DNA from: a virus
Strand: one strand, 5' to 3'
IMG/VR virus record: IMGVR_UViG_3300021499_000009
Location: 1-27,670 of that record
DNA length: 27,670 nucleotides
Position 1 is the first letter of the stretch; each line of letters starts with the position of its first letter. Below, piece by piece: positions 1 to 4,840 of this stretch. The translations under genes were made by a program, and so were the position numbers. The notes beneath the pieces are model-generated. The model was not told where the DNA came from. It searched no databases and saw nothing but the letters and a program-made list of their open reading frames with translations.

Positions 1-121
1 AAGAATTACACAGTGTGATAAGTGGCGTTAAATCATCAATTTGTTGTATTTTGCGAATGTATTCTTTTGATAATTTTTCTTTTTCTTTTTCTTTTAGTAC
101 TTCTACAGCTTTATTTTTCAA
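1..121 (-). CDS. Partial small gene, TTG start, unknown function
   Basis: An open frame runs off the left edge of the window; 40 codons are visible. The best start is a TTG at 121, because GGAGG lies 7 bases upstream and the TTG overlaps the TGA stop of the preceding gene (TTGA), the coupling style used throughout this phage. The visible N-terminus is lysine- and glutamate-rich (KEKEKEKLSKEY) and probably forms a charged helix. I do not recognise a family. It is the last visible member of the minus-strand accessory operon headed by the helix-turn-helix gene at 2078..2338. Confidence 0.6.
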   Translation of the reverse strand, partial: MKNKAVEVLKEKEKEKLSKEYIRKIQQIDDLTPLITLCNS

Positions 122-345
122 AATGAGTCCTCCTGTTTAGTCTTCACGGCTTCCCAAATATCTTCGTCTATAGTTGATTTTTCGCCGTAAATTTCATTGT
201 TAACAGCTTCAATAACCTGCTTATCATCAAAGTCAATGTCTTCAATGCTTGCCGGATATTCTGGCTGGTTCCAGTTACCTTTTTGTCCGGGGTCAATACT
301 GAATGTTACTTTTACTGGAATTTCTATGTATAATATCGTTTCCAT
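118..345 (-). CDS. Small phage protein with PGQxGxWxQPEY motif, copy 2
   Basis: Encodes 75 aa with the segment DPGQKGNWNQPEYPASIED near residues 18-36. The upstream neighbour carries the same motif (PGQSGTWDQPEY), so the two are probably tandem paralogues. Short phage proteins with a proline/tryptophan PGQ..W..PE segment are familiar to me from accessory regions, but I know of no assigned function. The start is an ATG behind AAGGGGGTAAGTC; that initiation region is duplicated almost exactly before the gene at 487..834. Its 5' end overlaps the upstream gene by 53 bases, an unusually long overlap. The acidic C-terminus has no recognisable domain. Confidence 0.65.
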   Translation of the reverse strand: METILYIEIPVKVTFSIDPGQKGNWNQPEYPASIEDIDFDDKQVIEAVNNEIYGEKSTIDEDIWEAVKTKQEDSF

Positions 346-484
346 GACTTACCCCCTTAATTTCAATATCTCCAAACTCTATTTCCGGAGCGTATTCTGG
401 TTGGTCCCATGTACCTGATTGACCGGGGATGATTTCGTAATAAACCTCGCTGTCAGGTATTTGTTTTGGGTAATGGCAATACAT
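293..484 (-). CDS. Small phage protein with PGQxGxWxQPEY motif, copy 1
   Basis: Encodes 63 aa. PGQSGTWDQPEYAPEIEFGD at about residues 20-39 matches the downstream gene's PGQKGNWNQPEYPASIED, so this is a diverged tandem duplicate. GGGGGTAAAA precedes the ATG. The last part (residues 47-63) overlaps the start of the next gene in another frame and looks less constrained, so the ancestral protein may have ended earlier. The function is unknown. Context places it in the minus-strand accessory operon, read after the zinc-ribbon gene. Confidence 0.6.
   Translation of the reverse strand: MYCHYPKQIPDSEVYYEIIPGQSGTWDQPEYAPEIEFGDIEIKGVSHGNDIIHRNSSKSNIQY
342..361 (-). repeat. Duplicated translation-initiation region, copy 2
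   Basis: On the minus strand this reads ATTAAGGGGGTAAGTCATGG, covering the ribosome binding site and the start codon of the 75-aa gene at 118..345. It differs from 831..851 by a single G in the G-run. It lies inside the 3' end of the overlapping 63-aa gene. Confidence 0.75.
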
Positions 485-486
485 TT

Positions 487-834
487 TTACCCCCTGATTT
501 CAACCATGTTACATTTGGTTTTTTCCTCGTCTGATAATCGTTCGGGCTGATCTGTTGCCCAAAGCCCTATTGTGGTATCTTGATGATGTTGTAAGGTCCT
601 TAAGAGATTTTTATTATTTACAACACTGACTATTTCTTCAATACAATCACCACACAGTAACAACGGTTTCCGCATCCGTGGCGACCAGGCCACCCCGTGC
701 ATATCAAAACCTGCGTTTTGGTCTATTTTTAATGTTCCCCAATTATTGCCCACTGAGGTCGGGTAATTTTCCCCGATATGTTTTTTTTTACACCTATCAC
801 ATGTCCATATTGGTTTTTGTTCTTTTTTAGCCAT
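487..834 (-). CDS. Zinc-ribbon protein, unknown function
   Basis: Encodes 115 aa with two Cys pairs, C12xxC15 and C61xxC64, spaced as in a zinc ribbon that binds one Zn ion; the loop between them contains a GFDMHGVAW segment. The C-terminal third is acidic (ERLSDEEKTK). The start follows a strong purine tract (GGGGGG, 6-base spacing) that belongs to the repeated leader shared with the gene at 118..345. Zinc-ribbon phage accessory proteins often bind nucleic acid or host protein, but nothing here shows the target. The next gene downstream starts just after its stop, so the genes are very likely co-transcribed. Confidence 0.75.
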   Translation of the reverse strand: MAKKEQKPIWTCDRCKKKHIGENYPTSVGNNWGTLKIDQNAGFDMHGVAWSPRMRKPLLLCGDCIEEIVSVVNNKNLLRTLQHHQDTTIGLWATDQPERLSDEEKTKCNMVEIRG

Positions 835-851
835 GACTTACCCCCCTTAAT
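831..851 (-). repeat. Duplicated translation-initiation region, copy 1
   Basis: On the minus strand this reads ATTAAGGGGGGTAAGTCATGG. It contains the stop of the upstream gene, the ribosome binding site and the start codon of the 115-aa gene. The same string with one G fewer is found at 342..361 before the 75-aa gene. The two genes are unrelated in protein sequence, so the repeat concerns translation start and not coding content. Confidence 0.75.
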
Positions 852-1035
852 AATTTGTTGTGTAAACATCAAACCGGCTGACAAATTTATGGATTTCCCG
901 GTTCTTAAAATCCATAATGTAGTGATAAACTGGACTGATAATCTCTTTCCCATCTTCTTTAAAAAACCCTTTCAGGATTTCTTTTAGGTGATACCCTTTA
1001 TCTGTGTGGGTTTTATGGGAATCTGGTTTTCTCAT
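847..1035 (-). CDS. Small phage protein, unknown function
   Basis: Encodes 62 aa starting MRKPDSHKTHTDKGYHLKEI. I chose the ATG at 1035 over one at 1080 because AGGGGG stands just upstream and because the upstream gene ends at 1037, leaving one base between them. The protein is rich in charged and aromatic residues (Lys, His, Phe, Tyr), with no membrane segment or Cys pair. No family is recognised. It sits within the minus-strand accessory operon. Confidence 0.6.
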   Translation of the reverse strand: MRKPDSHKTHTDKGYHLKEILKGFFKEDGKEIISPVYHYIMDFKNREIHKFVSRFDVYTTNY

Positions 1036-1036
1036 G

Positions 1037-1201
1037 CTACCCCCTGTGAATAGTCGTAATACCCCACATGGCAGCACCAAAAATAGATACGCCGATTGTG
1101 GATAATACGAACTGGTGAAAGATTGACTGAACGTCGCTACCAGCCATGACTAAACCGCTGATCGCAAACATCGAAAGTAAAATTGTGCTGATTCTCTTCA
1201 T
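1037..1201 (-). CDS. Small membrane protein, two hydrophobic segments
   Basis: Encodes 54 aa, starting MKRISTILLSMFAISGLVMA. Residues 5-20 form a hydrophobic helix that could also be a signal peptide (the end reads VMAGS). A second hydrophobic stretch covers about residues 33-49 (LSTIGVSIFGAAMWGIT). The start ATG overlaps the TGA of the pentapeptide-repeat gene (ATGA), so translation is probably coupled. A two-helix inner-membrane topology like that of small holins or superinfection-exclusion peptides is possible, but a dedicated holin candidate already exists in the lysis module, so the role is open. Confidence 0.6.
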   Translation of the reverse strand: MKRISTILLSMFAISGLVMAGSDVQSIFHQFVLSTIGVSIFGAAMWGITTIHRG

Positions 1202-1731
1202 TTGCTATCCTTTCCTTCCCCCCGTCCGTTAGCTTCACAAAAGGTCATTATTGCCGATTTGTTTTGCTTCCAAAATTCAAGAGCATTTGACCCCATATAG
1301 TTAATGCTATCATTATTAAATTCATCCCATCTCTTGATGCTGTGGAACTCGCAACCAATTTTCATATGAAAATCGAAAATAATAACGGGCCACTGGAGTC
1401 CTAATATTTGCAATGGTGTTTTTTTAATTTTTATTCTTTTACCATTGGAACAGCTCAAAATAGAACCGCTCAAATCGGAACCTCTCAAATTGGAATAGCT
1501 CAAATCGGAACAGCTTAAATCGGAACCTCTTAAATTGGAATAGCTCAAATTGGAATAGCTCAAATCGGAACAGCTTAAATCGGAACCTCTTAAATCGGAA
1601 CAGCTTAAATCGGAACCTCTTAAATTGGAACCAGCTTTAATAGCTGCCTTGACACAATCCTTGAATGACTCACATTCAAAACTAAAAAGAATTTTCCTGG
1701 AAAATCTGTGCTTGATTTCAAAAAGCTTCAT
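1198..1731 (-). CDS. Pentapeptide-repeat protein with conserved C-terminal phage domain
   Basis: Encodes 177 aa. Residues 1-33 are a short alpha/beta lead-in. Residues about 34-96 hold 12-13 pentapeptide repeats of the type S(D/N)L(S/R)(C/G/Y), with Leu always central, which in this superfamily build a right-handed quadrilateral beta-helix. The usual Ala at position i-2 is replaced throughout by Ser. The C-terminal roughly 75 aa (containing FDFHMKIGCEFHS and ALEFWKQ) form a separate domain that I associate with phage pentapeptide proteins. The start at 1731 has AAAGGAGG upstream; an ATG at 1770 is rejected for lack of a binding site. Some pentapeptide proteins mimic DNA or protect gyrase, but nothing here proves that role. 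Confidence 0.85.
   Translation of the reverse strand: MKLFEIKHRFSRKILFSFECESFKDCVKAAIKAGSNLRGSDLSCSDLRGSDLSCSDLSYSNLSYSNLRGSDLSCSDLSYSNLRGSDLSGSILSCSNGKRIKIKKTPLQILGLQWPVIIFDFHMKIGCEFHSIKRWDEFNNDSINYMGSNALEFWKQNKSAIMTFCEANGRGEGKDSK
1446..1632 (-). repeat. 15-bp tandem repeats inside the pentapeptide gene
   Basis: About twelve 15-base units in direct succession encode the pentapeptides. Three unit types alternate on the plus strand: gaacctcttaaat(c/t)g, gaacagcttaaatcg and gaatagctcaaat(c/t)g. Units of one type are almost identical at DNA level, and 1501-1535 equals 1561-1595 exactly. This is more similarity than protein selection alone needs, and points to recent expansion or gene conversion by slippage. 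Confidence 0.85.
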
Positions 1732-1743
1732 GATGCCTCCTTT

Positions 1744-1776
1744 GGGGTGTGAGATCCACCAAGACTCCACGACCCC
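1744..1776 (-). promoter_or_regulatory. Imperfect hairpin upstream of the pentapeptide gene
   Basis: GGGGT (1744-1748) pairs with ACCCC (1772-1776), and GTGAG (1749-1753) pairs with CTCCAC (1765-1770) with bulges, around an 11-base loop. It ends about 12 bases before the start codon of the pentapeptide gene, next to its ribosome binding site. There is no T-run, so it is unlikely to be a terminator. The loop and right arm belong to the repeat shared with 4801-4824. Confidence 0.35.
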
Positions 1777-1777
1777 T
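1753..1777. repeat. Dispersed 25-bp repeat, copy 1
   Basis: Starts GATCCACCAAGACT and ends ACCCCT. It matches 4801-4824 with one substitution and one 1-base gap. Copy 1 lies between genes of the minus-strand operon, copy 2 between genes of the plus-strand operon, both in the same DNA orientation. Confidence 0.65.
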
Positions 1778-1788
1778 TAGATTATTGT

Positions 1789-2049
1789 TTAGAATCTCTT
1801 AAATCTTTTGTTTCGTGAAATTTTACGTTGCTTTCTTTGGTTCATCTTGAAAGTTTTTGACTTACCTCCAGAATAATTACCGGGAGAATATGCAACTTGA
1901 TTGTTTGCCATCATTTGCTTTCCAGATTCAAACAATTCGTCGAAAAACTTTTTAAAAGCACCTAAATAAGCTGGTTCCATCATCATCTGCTTATCAACTT
2001 TACCGAGTAAGTCTGTCGGGATTTGATCTTCCGTTGTTTTTAGTTGCAC
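1789..2049 (-). CDS. Hypothetical protein with basic C-terminal tail
   Basis: Encodes 86 aa. The first 45 residues look helical (KQMMMEPAYLGAFKKFFDEL). The last 25 are strongly basic (MNQRKQRKISRNKRFKRF), suggesting contact with nucleic acid. The start ATG is preceded by AGGGAGAA. It is the second gene of the minus-strand accessory operon, between the helix-turn-helix gene and the pentapeptide gene. No family is recognised, and the bipartite helical and basic layout is the only functional clue. Confidence 0.6.
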   Translation of the reverse strand: MQLKTTEDQIPTDLLGKVDKQMMMEPAYLGAFKKFFDELFESGKQMMANNQVAYSPGNYSGGKSKTFKMNQRKQRKISRNKRFKRF

Positions 2050-2077
2050 TTTGATTCTCCCTTATTTAGATTATTGT

Positions 2078-2338
2078 TTACCTGCTATTTAAACCCGTTG
2101 CCTTGTTGCCCTGCGTATTGGCAAAATTTATATATTCCCGGCTTTTGGTTCTCATCTGTAATAATGCTTCTTTTAATTCTTCAGGGTTGGCATCCATCCA
2201 AAAAGATATTTCTATCCTTGTGATTTTGTTGAGTCTTTTTGCCAGCTTATAAGTAATGTTGCGATCACCATTTTTTATCATGCAAAATAATTGTTCGCTG
2301 ATACCGATTTCTTTGGATAATTGTCTGTTTGATTTCAT
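2078..2338 (-). CDS. Helix-turn-helix regulator, Cro/cI-like
   Basis: Encodes 86 aa. Residues about 4-40 (RQLSKEIGISEQLFCMIKNG, then YKLAKRLNKIT) fit the lambda-repressor-like fold, with the turn after IGIS and a recognition helix at SEQLFCMIKNG. A short helical C-terminus follows (NPEELKEALLQM). It is the first gene of the minus-strand operon and faces the plus-strand operon across about 145 bases, the classic arrangement for a regulator acting on divergent promoters. I infer that it binds in 2339-2474 and sets the balance of the two arms; no operator is proven. There is no cleavage domain, so it resembles Cro more than full-length cI. Confidence 0.75.
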   Translation of the reverse strand: MKSNRQLSKEIGISEQLFCMIKNGDRNITYKLAKRLNKITRIEISFWMDANPEELKEALLQMRTKSREYINFANTQGNKATGLNSR

Positions 2339-2474
2339 GGGAACAGCTTATATCAATGGTTTGAGAAAAGCAAGGATTATTTCACAAAAAGTTTAAATAG
2401 CTTGCATTAGTTAATATAATATAGTACGGTTACATGGAATGGGGATATTAATTGATACACTAAACGAAGGGAGA
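2339..2474. promoter_or_regulatory. Divergent control region between two early operons
   Basis: The interval lies between the start of the helix-turn-helix gene (leftward) and the first rightward gene. For the rightward direction, TATAAT at 2415-2420 has a weak -35 (TTTAAA, 2392-2397) at 17 bases, and TATAGT overlaps it at 2420-2425. The repeated leader element follows at 2428-2463. I could not define a leftward promoter or a clear operator dyad by eye. Confidence 0.5.
2428..2463 (+). repeat. Repeated leader element with micro-ORF, copy 1
   Basis: The 36-base element has a core AATGGGGATA and matches 3813-3848 with six differences, all transitions. Both copies follow a TATAGT hexamer and precede a GGGAG ribosome binding site. 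In the frame ATGGGGATA... the copies read MGILIDTL and MGILINTL, with both Leu codon changes synonymous. It could be a leader peptide, an operator or a 5' UTR element. Confidence 0.7.
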
Positions 2475-2483
2475 ATGTTAAAA

Positions 2484-2699
2484 ATGGTCTTTATAGATTT
2501 TGAATGGCTTGAGTTTGAGGCAAGGAAAATTAATACCATCAACGGAAGGTATGAATATTTTGCACCTGACATTTGGTGGTCAAAAAAACAAGGATGTTAC
2601 CATACGGCTATTCTTGATTTCCATGCATCCTATGAAGATGGTGAGATTATAAATGTGACGATTATCCCAAAGCGAGAAGTTAAATTTATGTGGGAATAG
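2484..2699 (+). CDS. Hypothetical protein, first gene of the rightward operon
   Basis: Encodes 71 aa from the ATG at 2484 (MVFIDFEWLEFEARKINTIN). In-frame ATGs also exist at 2475 and 2439. I prefer 2484 because AAGGGAG ends 10 bases before it, whereas 2475 is only one base away and 2439 has no binding site; however, the codon-conserved leader means that initiation at 2439 cannot be excluded. The protein is aromatic-rich (PDIWWSKKQGCYH) and ends in a beta-type segment. No family is recognised. The radical SAM gene follows after 31 bases, probably on the same transcript. Confidence 0.6.
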   Translation: MVFIDFEWLEFEARKINTINGRYEYFAPDIWWSKKQGCYHTAILDFHASYEDGEIINVTIIPKREVKFMWE

Positions 2700-2730
2700 C
2701 CCCACCAAACAGTGAAATAGGAGGGAAACA

Positions 2731-3747
2731 ATGAGAAGTATAAAAAGAAAGCTAAAAGTTCCGACTGGTGATATTTGTATAATGCAGGGAGAAAAAAATA
2801 AAGATTTGGAATTTGTTTCTTTGGGTGACTATGGGAAGGAGAAAAACATAAAAGCATCATTTTTAGGGCTACATGAAGAAATTAACGGTGTCCCACATGG
2901 AGACTTGATGCCGTTGGAAGAAAAATGGGTAATCACCATCAGCACACAATATGGATGCTCAATGGGTTGCCTTTTTTGCGATGTACCAAAAGTCGGTATT
3001 GGGATTAATGTGACTAAAAATGATTTAACAAATCAAGTCATAGAAGCAATAAAACTTCATCCTGAAATATTGGCAACAAAAAGATTAAATATTCATTATG
3101 CAAGAATGGGTGAGCCAACTTGGAATGCCGCTGTTTTAGAGCATGTACGAGTTGTTAGGAAAGAAATATATCCTTTTCTTAATAGGTCACTTATTCATCC
3201 TGTTGTTTCAACGATGCTACCGAAAAAAAACAAGTATCTAATGAAATTTTTACAAGATTGGTGTGAAGTTAAAAACTATAATTTTAAAGGGGATGCAGGG
3301 TTGCAGTTTAGTATAAATTCAACATCAGATAGTCAAAGAGAAAAAATGTTTTCCGGGAGTTCTTTATCTTTAAAAGAGATATCAACAATAGGCGAATATT
3401 TACCCGACCCTGTTGGCAGGAAATATACTTTAAACTTTGCGCTTGCAGATGATTATAAAATTGATGCAAGTACGCTTTTGAGCTTTTTTGATCCTAAAAA
3501 ATTTATAGTGAAGGTGACTCCATTACATGATACAAAAGCATGCAGCGATAACCATATAACAACAACAGACGGGTATAATACCTTTTCTCCGTACAAAGAT
3601 GTAGAAGAAAATCTTAAATCTGTTGGGTTCGATGTTCTTGTCTTTATACCTTCACATGAAGAAGATTTGGGCAGAATAACTTGCGGCAATGCTATTCTTT
3701 CCGGCTCAATACCAGCAGTTGCCTATCAAGAAATAAGTTACCCGTGA
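2731..3747 (+). CDS. Radical SAM protein, RlmN/Cfr-like
   Basis: Encodes 338 aa. C76xxxC80xxC83 (CSMGCLFC) is the radical SAM cluster motif, preceded by ISTQYG as in RlmN (VSSQVG). MGEPTWN at 126-132 matches the SAM-binding GEPxxN of RlmN/Cfr, FSINSTSD (193-200) fits the SLHAPND strand, and C318 in ITCG fits the methylated Cys355 of E. coli RlmN (AACG). RlmN and Cfr methylate an adenine of 23S rRNA or tRNA through a protein-bound methyl group. The residue equal to RlmN's resolving Cys118 is Thr69 here, so standard chemistry is in doubt. The N-terminal domain is shorter than in RlmN. AGGAGG precedes the start by 6 bases. The substrate is unknown. Confidence 0.8.
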   Translation: MRSIKRKLKVPTGDICIMQGEKNKDLEFVSLGDYGKEKNIKASFLGLHEEINGVPHGDLMPLEEKWVITISTQYGCSMGCLFCDVPKVGIGINVTKNDLTNQVIEAIKLHPEILATKRLNIHYARMGEPTWNAAVLEHVRVVRKEIYPFLNRSLIHPVVSTMLPKKNKYLMKFLQDWCEVKNYNFKGDAGLQFSINSTSDSQREKMFSGSSLSLKEISTIGEYLPDPVGRKYTLNFALADDYKIDASTLLSFFDPKKFIVKVTPLHDTKACSDNHITTTDGYNTFSPYKDVEENLKSVGFDVLVFIPSHEEDLGRITCGNAILSGSIPAVAYQEISYP

Positions 3748-3768
3748 AACATGAACTACTATCCGCTA

Positions 3769-3793
3769 AACTTACCAATATAACAACCACCCC
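3769..3793. repeat. Exact 25-bp direct repeat, copy 1
   Basis: Begins AACTTACCAATATAACAACC and ends ACCCC. It is identical to 4249-4273, exactly 480 bases downstream. This copy is non-coding, between the radical SAM gene and the Lar-like gene; the other copy contains the 3' end and stop codon of a gene. Confidence 0.85.
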
Positions 3794-3818
3794 GTTAATT
3801 ATAGTGTGGTATGGTTGT
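3783..3818 (+). promoter_or_regulatory. Possible promoter with stem-loop before the Lar-like gene
   Basis: ACAACCA (3783-3789) is the exact reverse complement of TGGTTGT (3812-3818). The loop contains TATAGT (3800-3805), the same -10-like hexamer as in the control region at 2420 and the promoter at 6565. No good -35 was found at 17 bases. It could be an operator flanking a promoter or an RNA stem in the leader. Confidence 0.35.
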
Positions 3819-3848
3819 ATGAAATGGGGATACTAATTAATACATTAA
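3813..3848 (+). repeat. Repeated leader element with micro-ORF, copy 2
   Basis: Second copy of the 36-base leader at 2428-2463. Here the frame from ATGGGGATA gives a closed 9-codon micro-ORF, MGILINTLR, that ends at a TGA just before the GGGAG ribosome binding site of the Lar-like gene. Another frame gives MKWGY-stop (MEWGY-stop in copy 1). Confidence 0.7.
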
Positions 3849-3865
3849 GATGAATGGGAGAAACG

Positions 3866-4048
3866 ATGGAAAAACTAAAAGCATGTCCGTTTTGTGGGAA
3901 TATGCCATGGGTAGACAGGCTTAGAGATGGGTGGTCTATAGCTTGTGATTCAAAAAAATGTCCAATGGAAGTTTATGCTGATAGCTTTACCTCAAAAAAT
4001 GAAGCTATAAAAGCATGGAACACAAGAACCCCACCAGATAAGGAGTGA
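3866..4048 (+). CDS. Lar-like restriction alleviation zinc protein
   Basis: Encodes 60 aa. C7PFC10 with a following Gly, a second Cys pair C27/C32, and EAIKAWNTR at 46-54 reproduce the Lar family layout (KLKPCPFCG ... C..C ... EAIxAWNxR). Lar of the Rac prophage relieves type I restriction by stimulating host methylation; many phage members are called Lar by similarity only. The start at 3866 has GGGAG 5 bases upstream; an in-frame ATG at 3854 is rejected because that binding site lies downstream of it. The stop overlaps the next start region. It follows the repeated leader, which suggests control shared with the operon's first gene. Confidence 0.85.
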   Translation: MEKLKACPFCGNMPWVDRLRDGWSIACDSKKCPMEVYADSFTSKNEAIKAWNTRTPPDKE

Positions 4049-4050
4049 TG

Positions 4051-4263
4051 ATGATTGCAGGACTATGTTTTACATGCAGGGCATGTTTAATGACAAACGG
4101 TCAATGTCCTAATGGATGCAGTCAACCTGGGGATTATTCTTGGCGGTCTGACGGTACAGATAAAAAACAGAAAGACAATTGCCATGAATGCGAGTTTTAC
4201 AGGCAACAGTATAAACCGTTCTGTGCAAATTGTGGCTCGAAAATAGTCAACTTACCAATATAA
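4051..4263 (+). CDS. Cys-rich zinc-binding small protein
   Basis: Encodes 70 aa with four CxxC-like pairs: CFTCRAC near the N-terminus, CPNGC, CHEC in the middle and CANCG near the C-terminus. This suggests two zinc-ribbon units. AAGGAG ends 5 bases before the ATG at 4051; another ATG at 4048 overlaps the stop of the Lar-like gene, so coupling is likely with either start. The last codons and the TAA lie inside the exact 25-bp repeat at 4249-4273. The role is unknown; the position next to the Lar-like gene hints at an anti-restriction or nucleic-acid-binding accessory role. Confidence 0.65.
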   Translation: MIAGLCFTCRACLMTNGQCPNGCSQPGDYSWRSDGTDKKQKDNCHECEFYRQQYKPFCANCGSKIVNLPI

Positions 4264-4273
4264 CAACCACCCC
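4249..4273. repeat. Exact 25-bp direct repeat, copy 2
   Basis: Identical to 3769-3793. It spans the C-terminal codons (NLPI) and stop of the Cys-rich protein and the following bases. The two copies bracket the Lar-like and Cys-rich genes, as expected for a cassette inserted or duplicated by recombination between short repeats. Confidence 0.85.
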
Positions 4274-4326
4274 AAAGAAAGGTTGCCTGATTGCAGATTA
4301 AAACATTTATATAAAGGAGAACCAAA

Positions 4327-4551
4327 ATGAAGGGTAAAGACTTGTTAAAAAAAATGGATGAATGTAACTTTTTTGTCCATGCTATTGCTCCGGGCGAACT
4401 TTTACCGGGGATACCTATCGCACATCAAAATATTAGCACTCACTATCTGATGCACGATTCTGAAATTATTTTTGTTGGTACAGCGCAGGGGGCTATTAAC
4501 TTTGTCAATAAATACAAACCTGACAGTGAGGCTATCAATGAGCATAATTAA
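4327..4551 (+). CDS. Hypothetical protein
   Basis: Encodes 74 aa: a helical lead-in (KGKDLLKKMDECNFFVHAI) followed by mixed alpha/beta sequence (HDSEIIFVGTAQGAINFVNK) that looks like a compact soluble domain. AAAGGAG precedes the ATG with good spacing. There are no Cys pairs, membrane segments or recognised motifs. It is followed after 19 bases by the small secreted protein and is probably translated from the same transcript. Confidence 0.65.
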   Translation: MKGKDLLKKMDECNFFVHAIAPGELLPGIPIAHQNISTHYLMHDSEIIFVGTAQGAINFVNKYKPDSEAINEHN

Positions 4552-4570
4552 ATAATAAAGGAGAACAACC

Positions 4571-4765
4571 ATGAAGAAACTTATCGCAGCATTAATCTTT
4601 TTAGGCTTAGGTTATTTTGTATTAACGGCGTATGCCAGCACATGTTTTTTATCCGGGTCCAGGGTATCAGGCATCAACCGTATCTGTTACTACGAGTGCG
4701 TTTCTGGTACGGCTGCTATTACAATTTCATCTGTTGAACTTTGCCCTCTTTCAATTTCTGATTGA
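4571..4765 (+). CDS. Small secreted Cys-rich phage protein
   Basis: Encodes 64 aa. Residues 1-22 form a typical Sec signal peptide: MKK, a hydrophobic core, and AYA before the likely cleavage site. The mature part of about 42 aa has four Cys (STCFLSG, ICYYEC, ELCPLSI), which could make two disulfides in the periplasm. I recall similar short proteins with ICYYxC and AAITxxxxxLCPL in proteobacterial phages, without a known function. AAGGAG lies before the start. A periplasmic place of action fits roles such as exclusion or lysis control, but this is only inference. Confidence 0.75.
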   Translation: MKKLIAALIFLGLGYFVLTAYASTCFLSGSRVSGINRICYYECVSGTAAITISSVELCPLSISD

Positions 4766-4800
4766 CAATCCACTCACAATCCTGTAATGTATATCTTGAA

Positions 4801-4824
4801 GATCCACCAAGACTTCACACCCCT
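4801..4824. repeat. Dispersed 25-bp repeat, copy 2
   Basis: GATCCACCAAGACTTCACACCCCT matches 1753-1777 except for one substitution and one missing base. It lies in the 75-base gap between the small secreted protein and the gene at 4841, directly upstream of (and sharing its last bases with) the hairpin over that gene's ribosome binding site. Confidence 0.65.
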
Positions 4825-4836
4825 CAACAGGAGGGG
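4820..4836 (+). promoter_or_regulatory. Hairpin covering the ribosome binding site of the 4841 gene
   Basis: CCCCTC (4820-4825) and GAGGGG (4831-4836) form a perfect 6-bp GC-rich stem with loop AACAG. The Shine-Dalgarno sequence AGGAGG (4829-4834) is largely inside the stem, 6 bases before the ATG. Translation of the next gene could thus be held back until the hairpin is opened. Confidence 0.5.
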
Positions 4837-4840
4837 CATT

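Noticed and set aside
1446-1632. CRISPR-like array
   Set aside because: 15-base units without spacers, in frame with pentapeptide codons; it is a coding tandem repeat.
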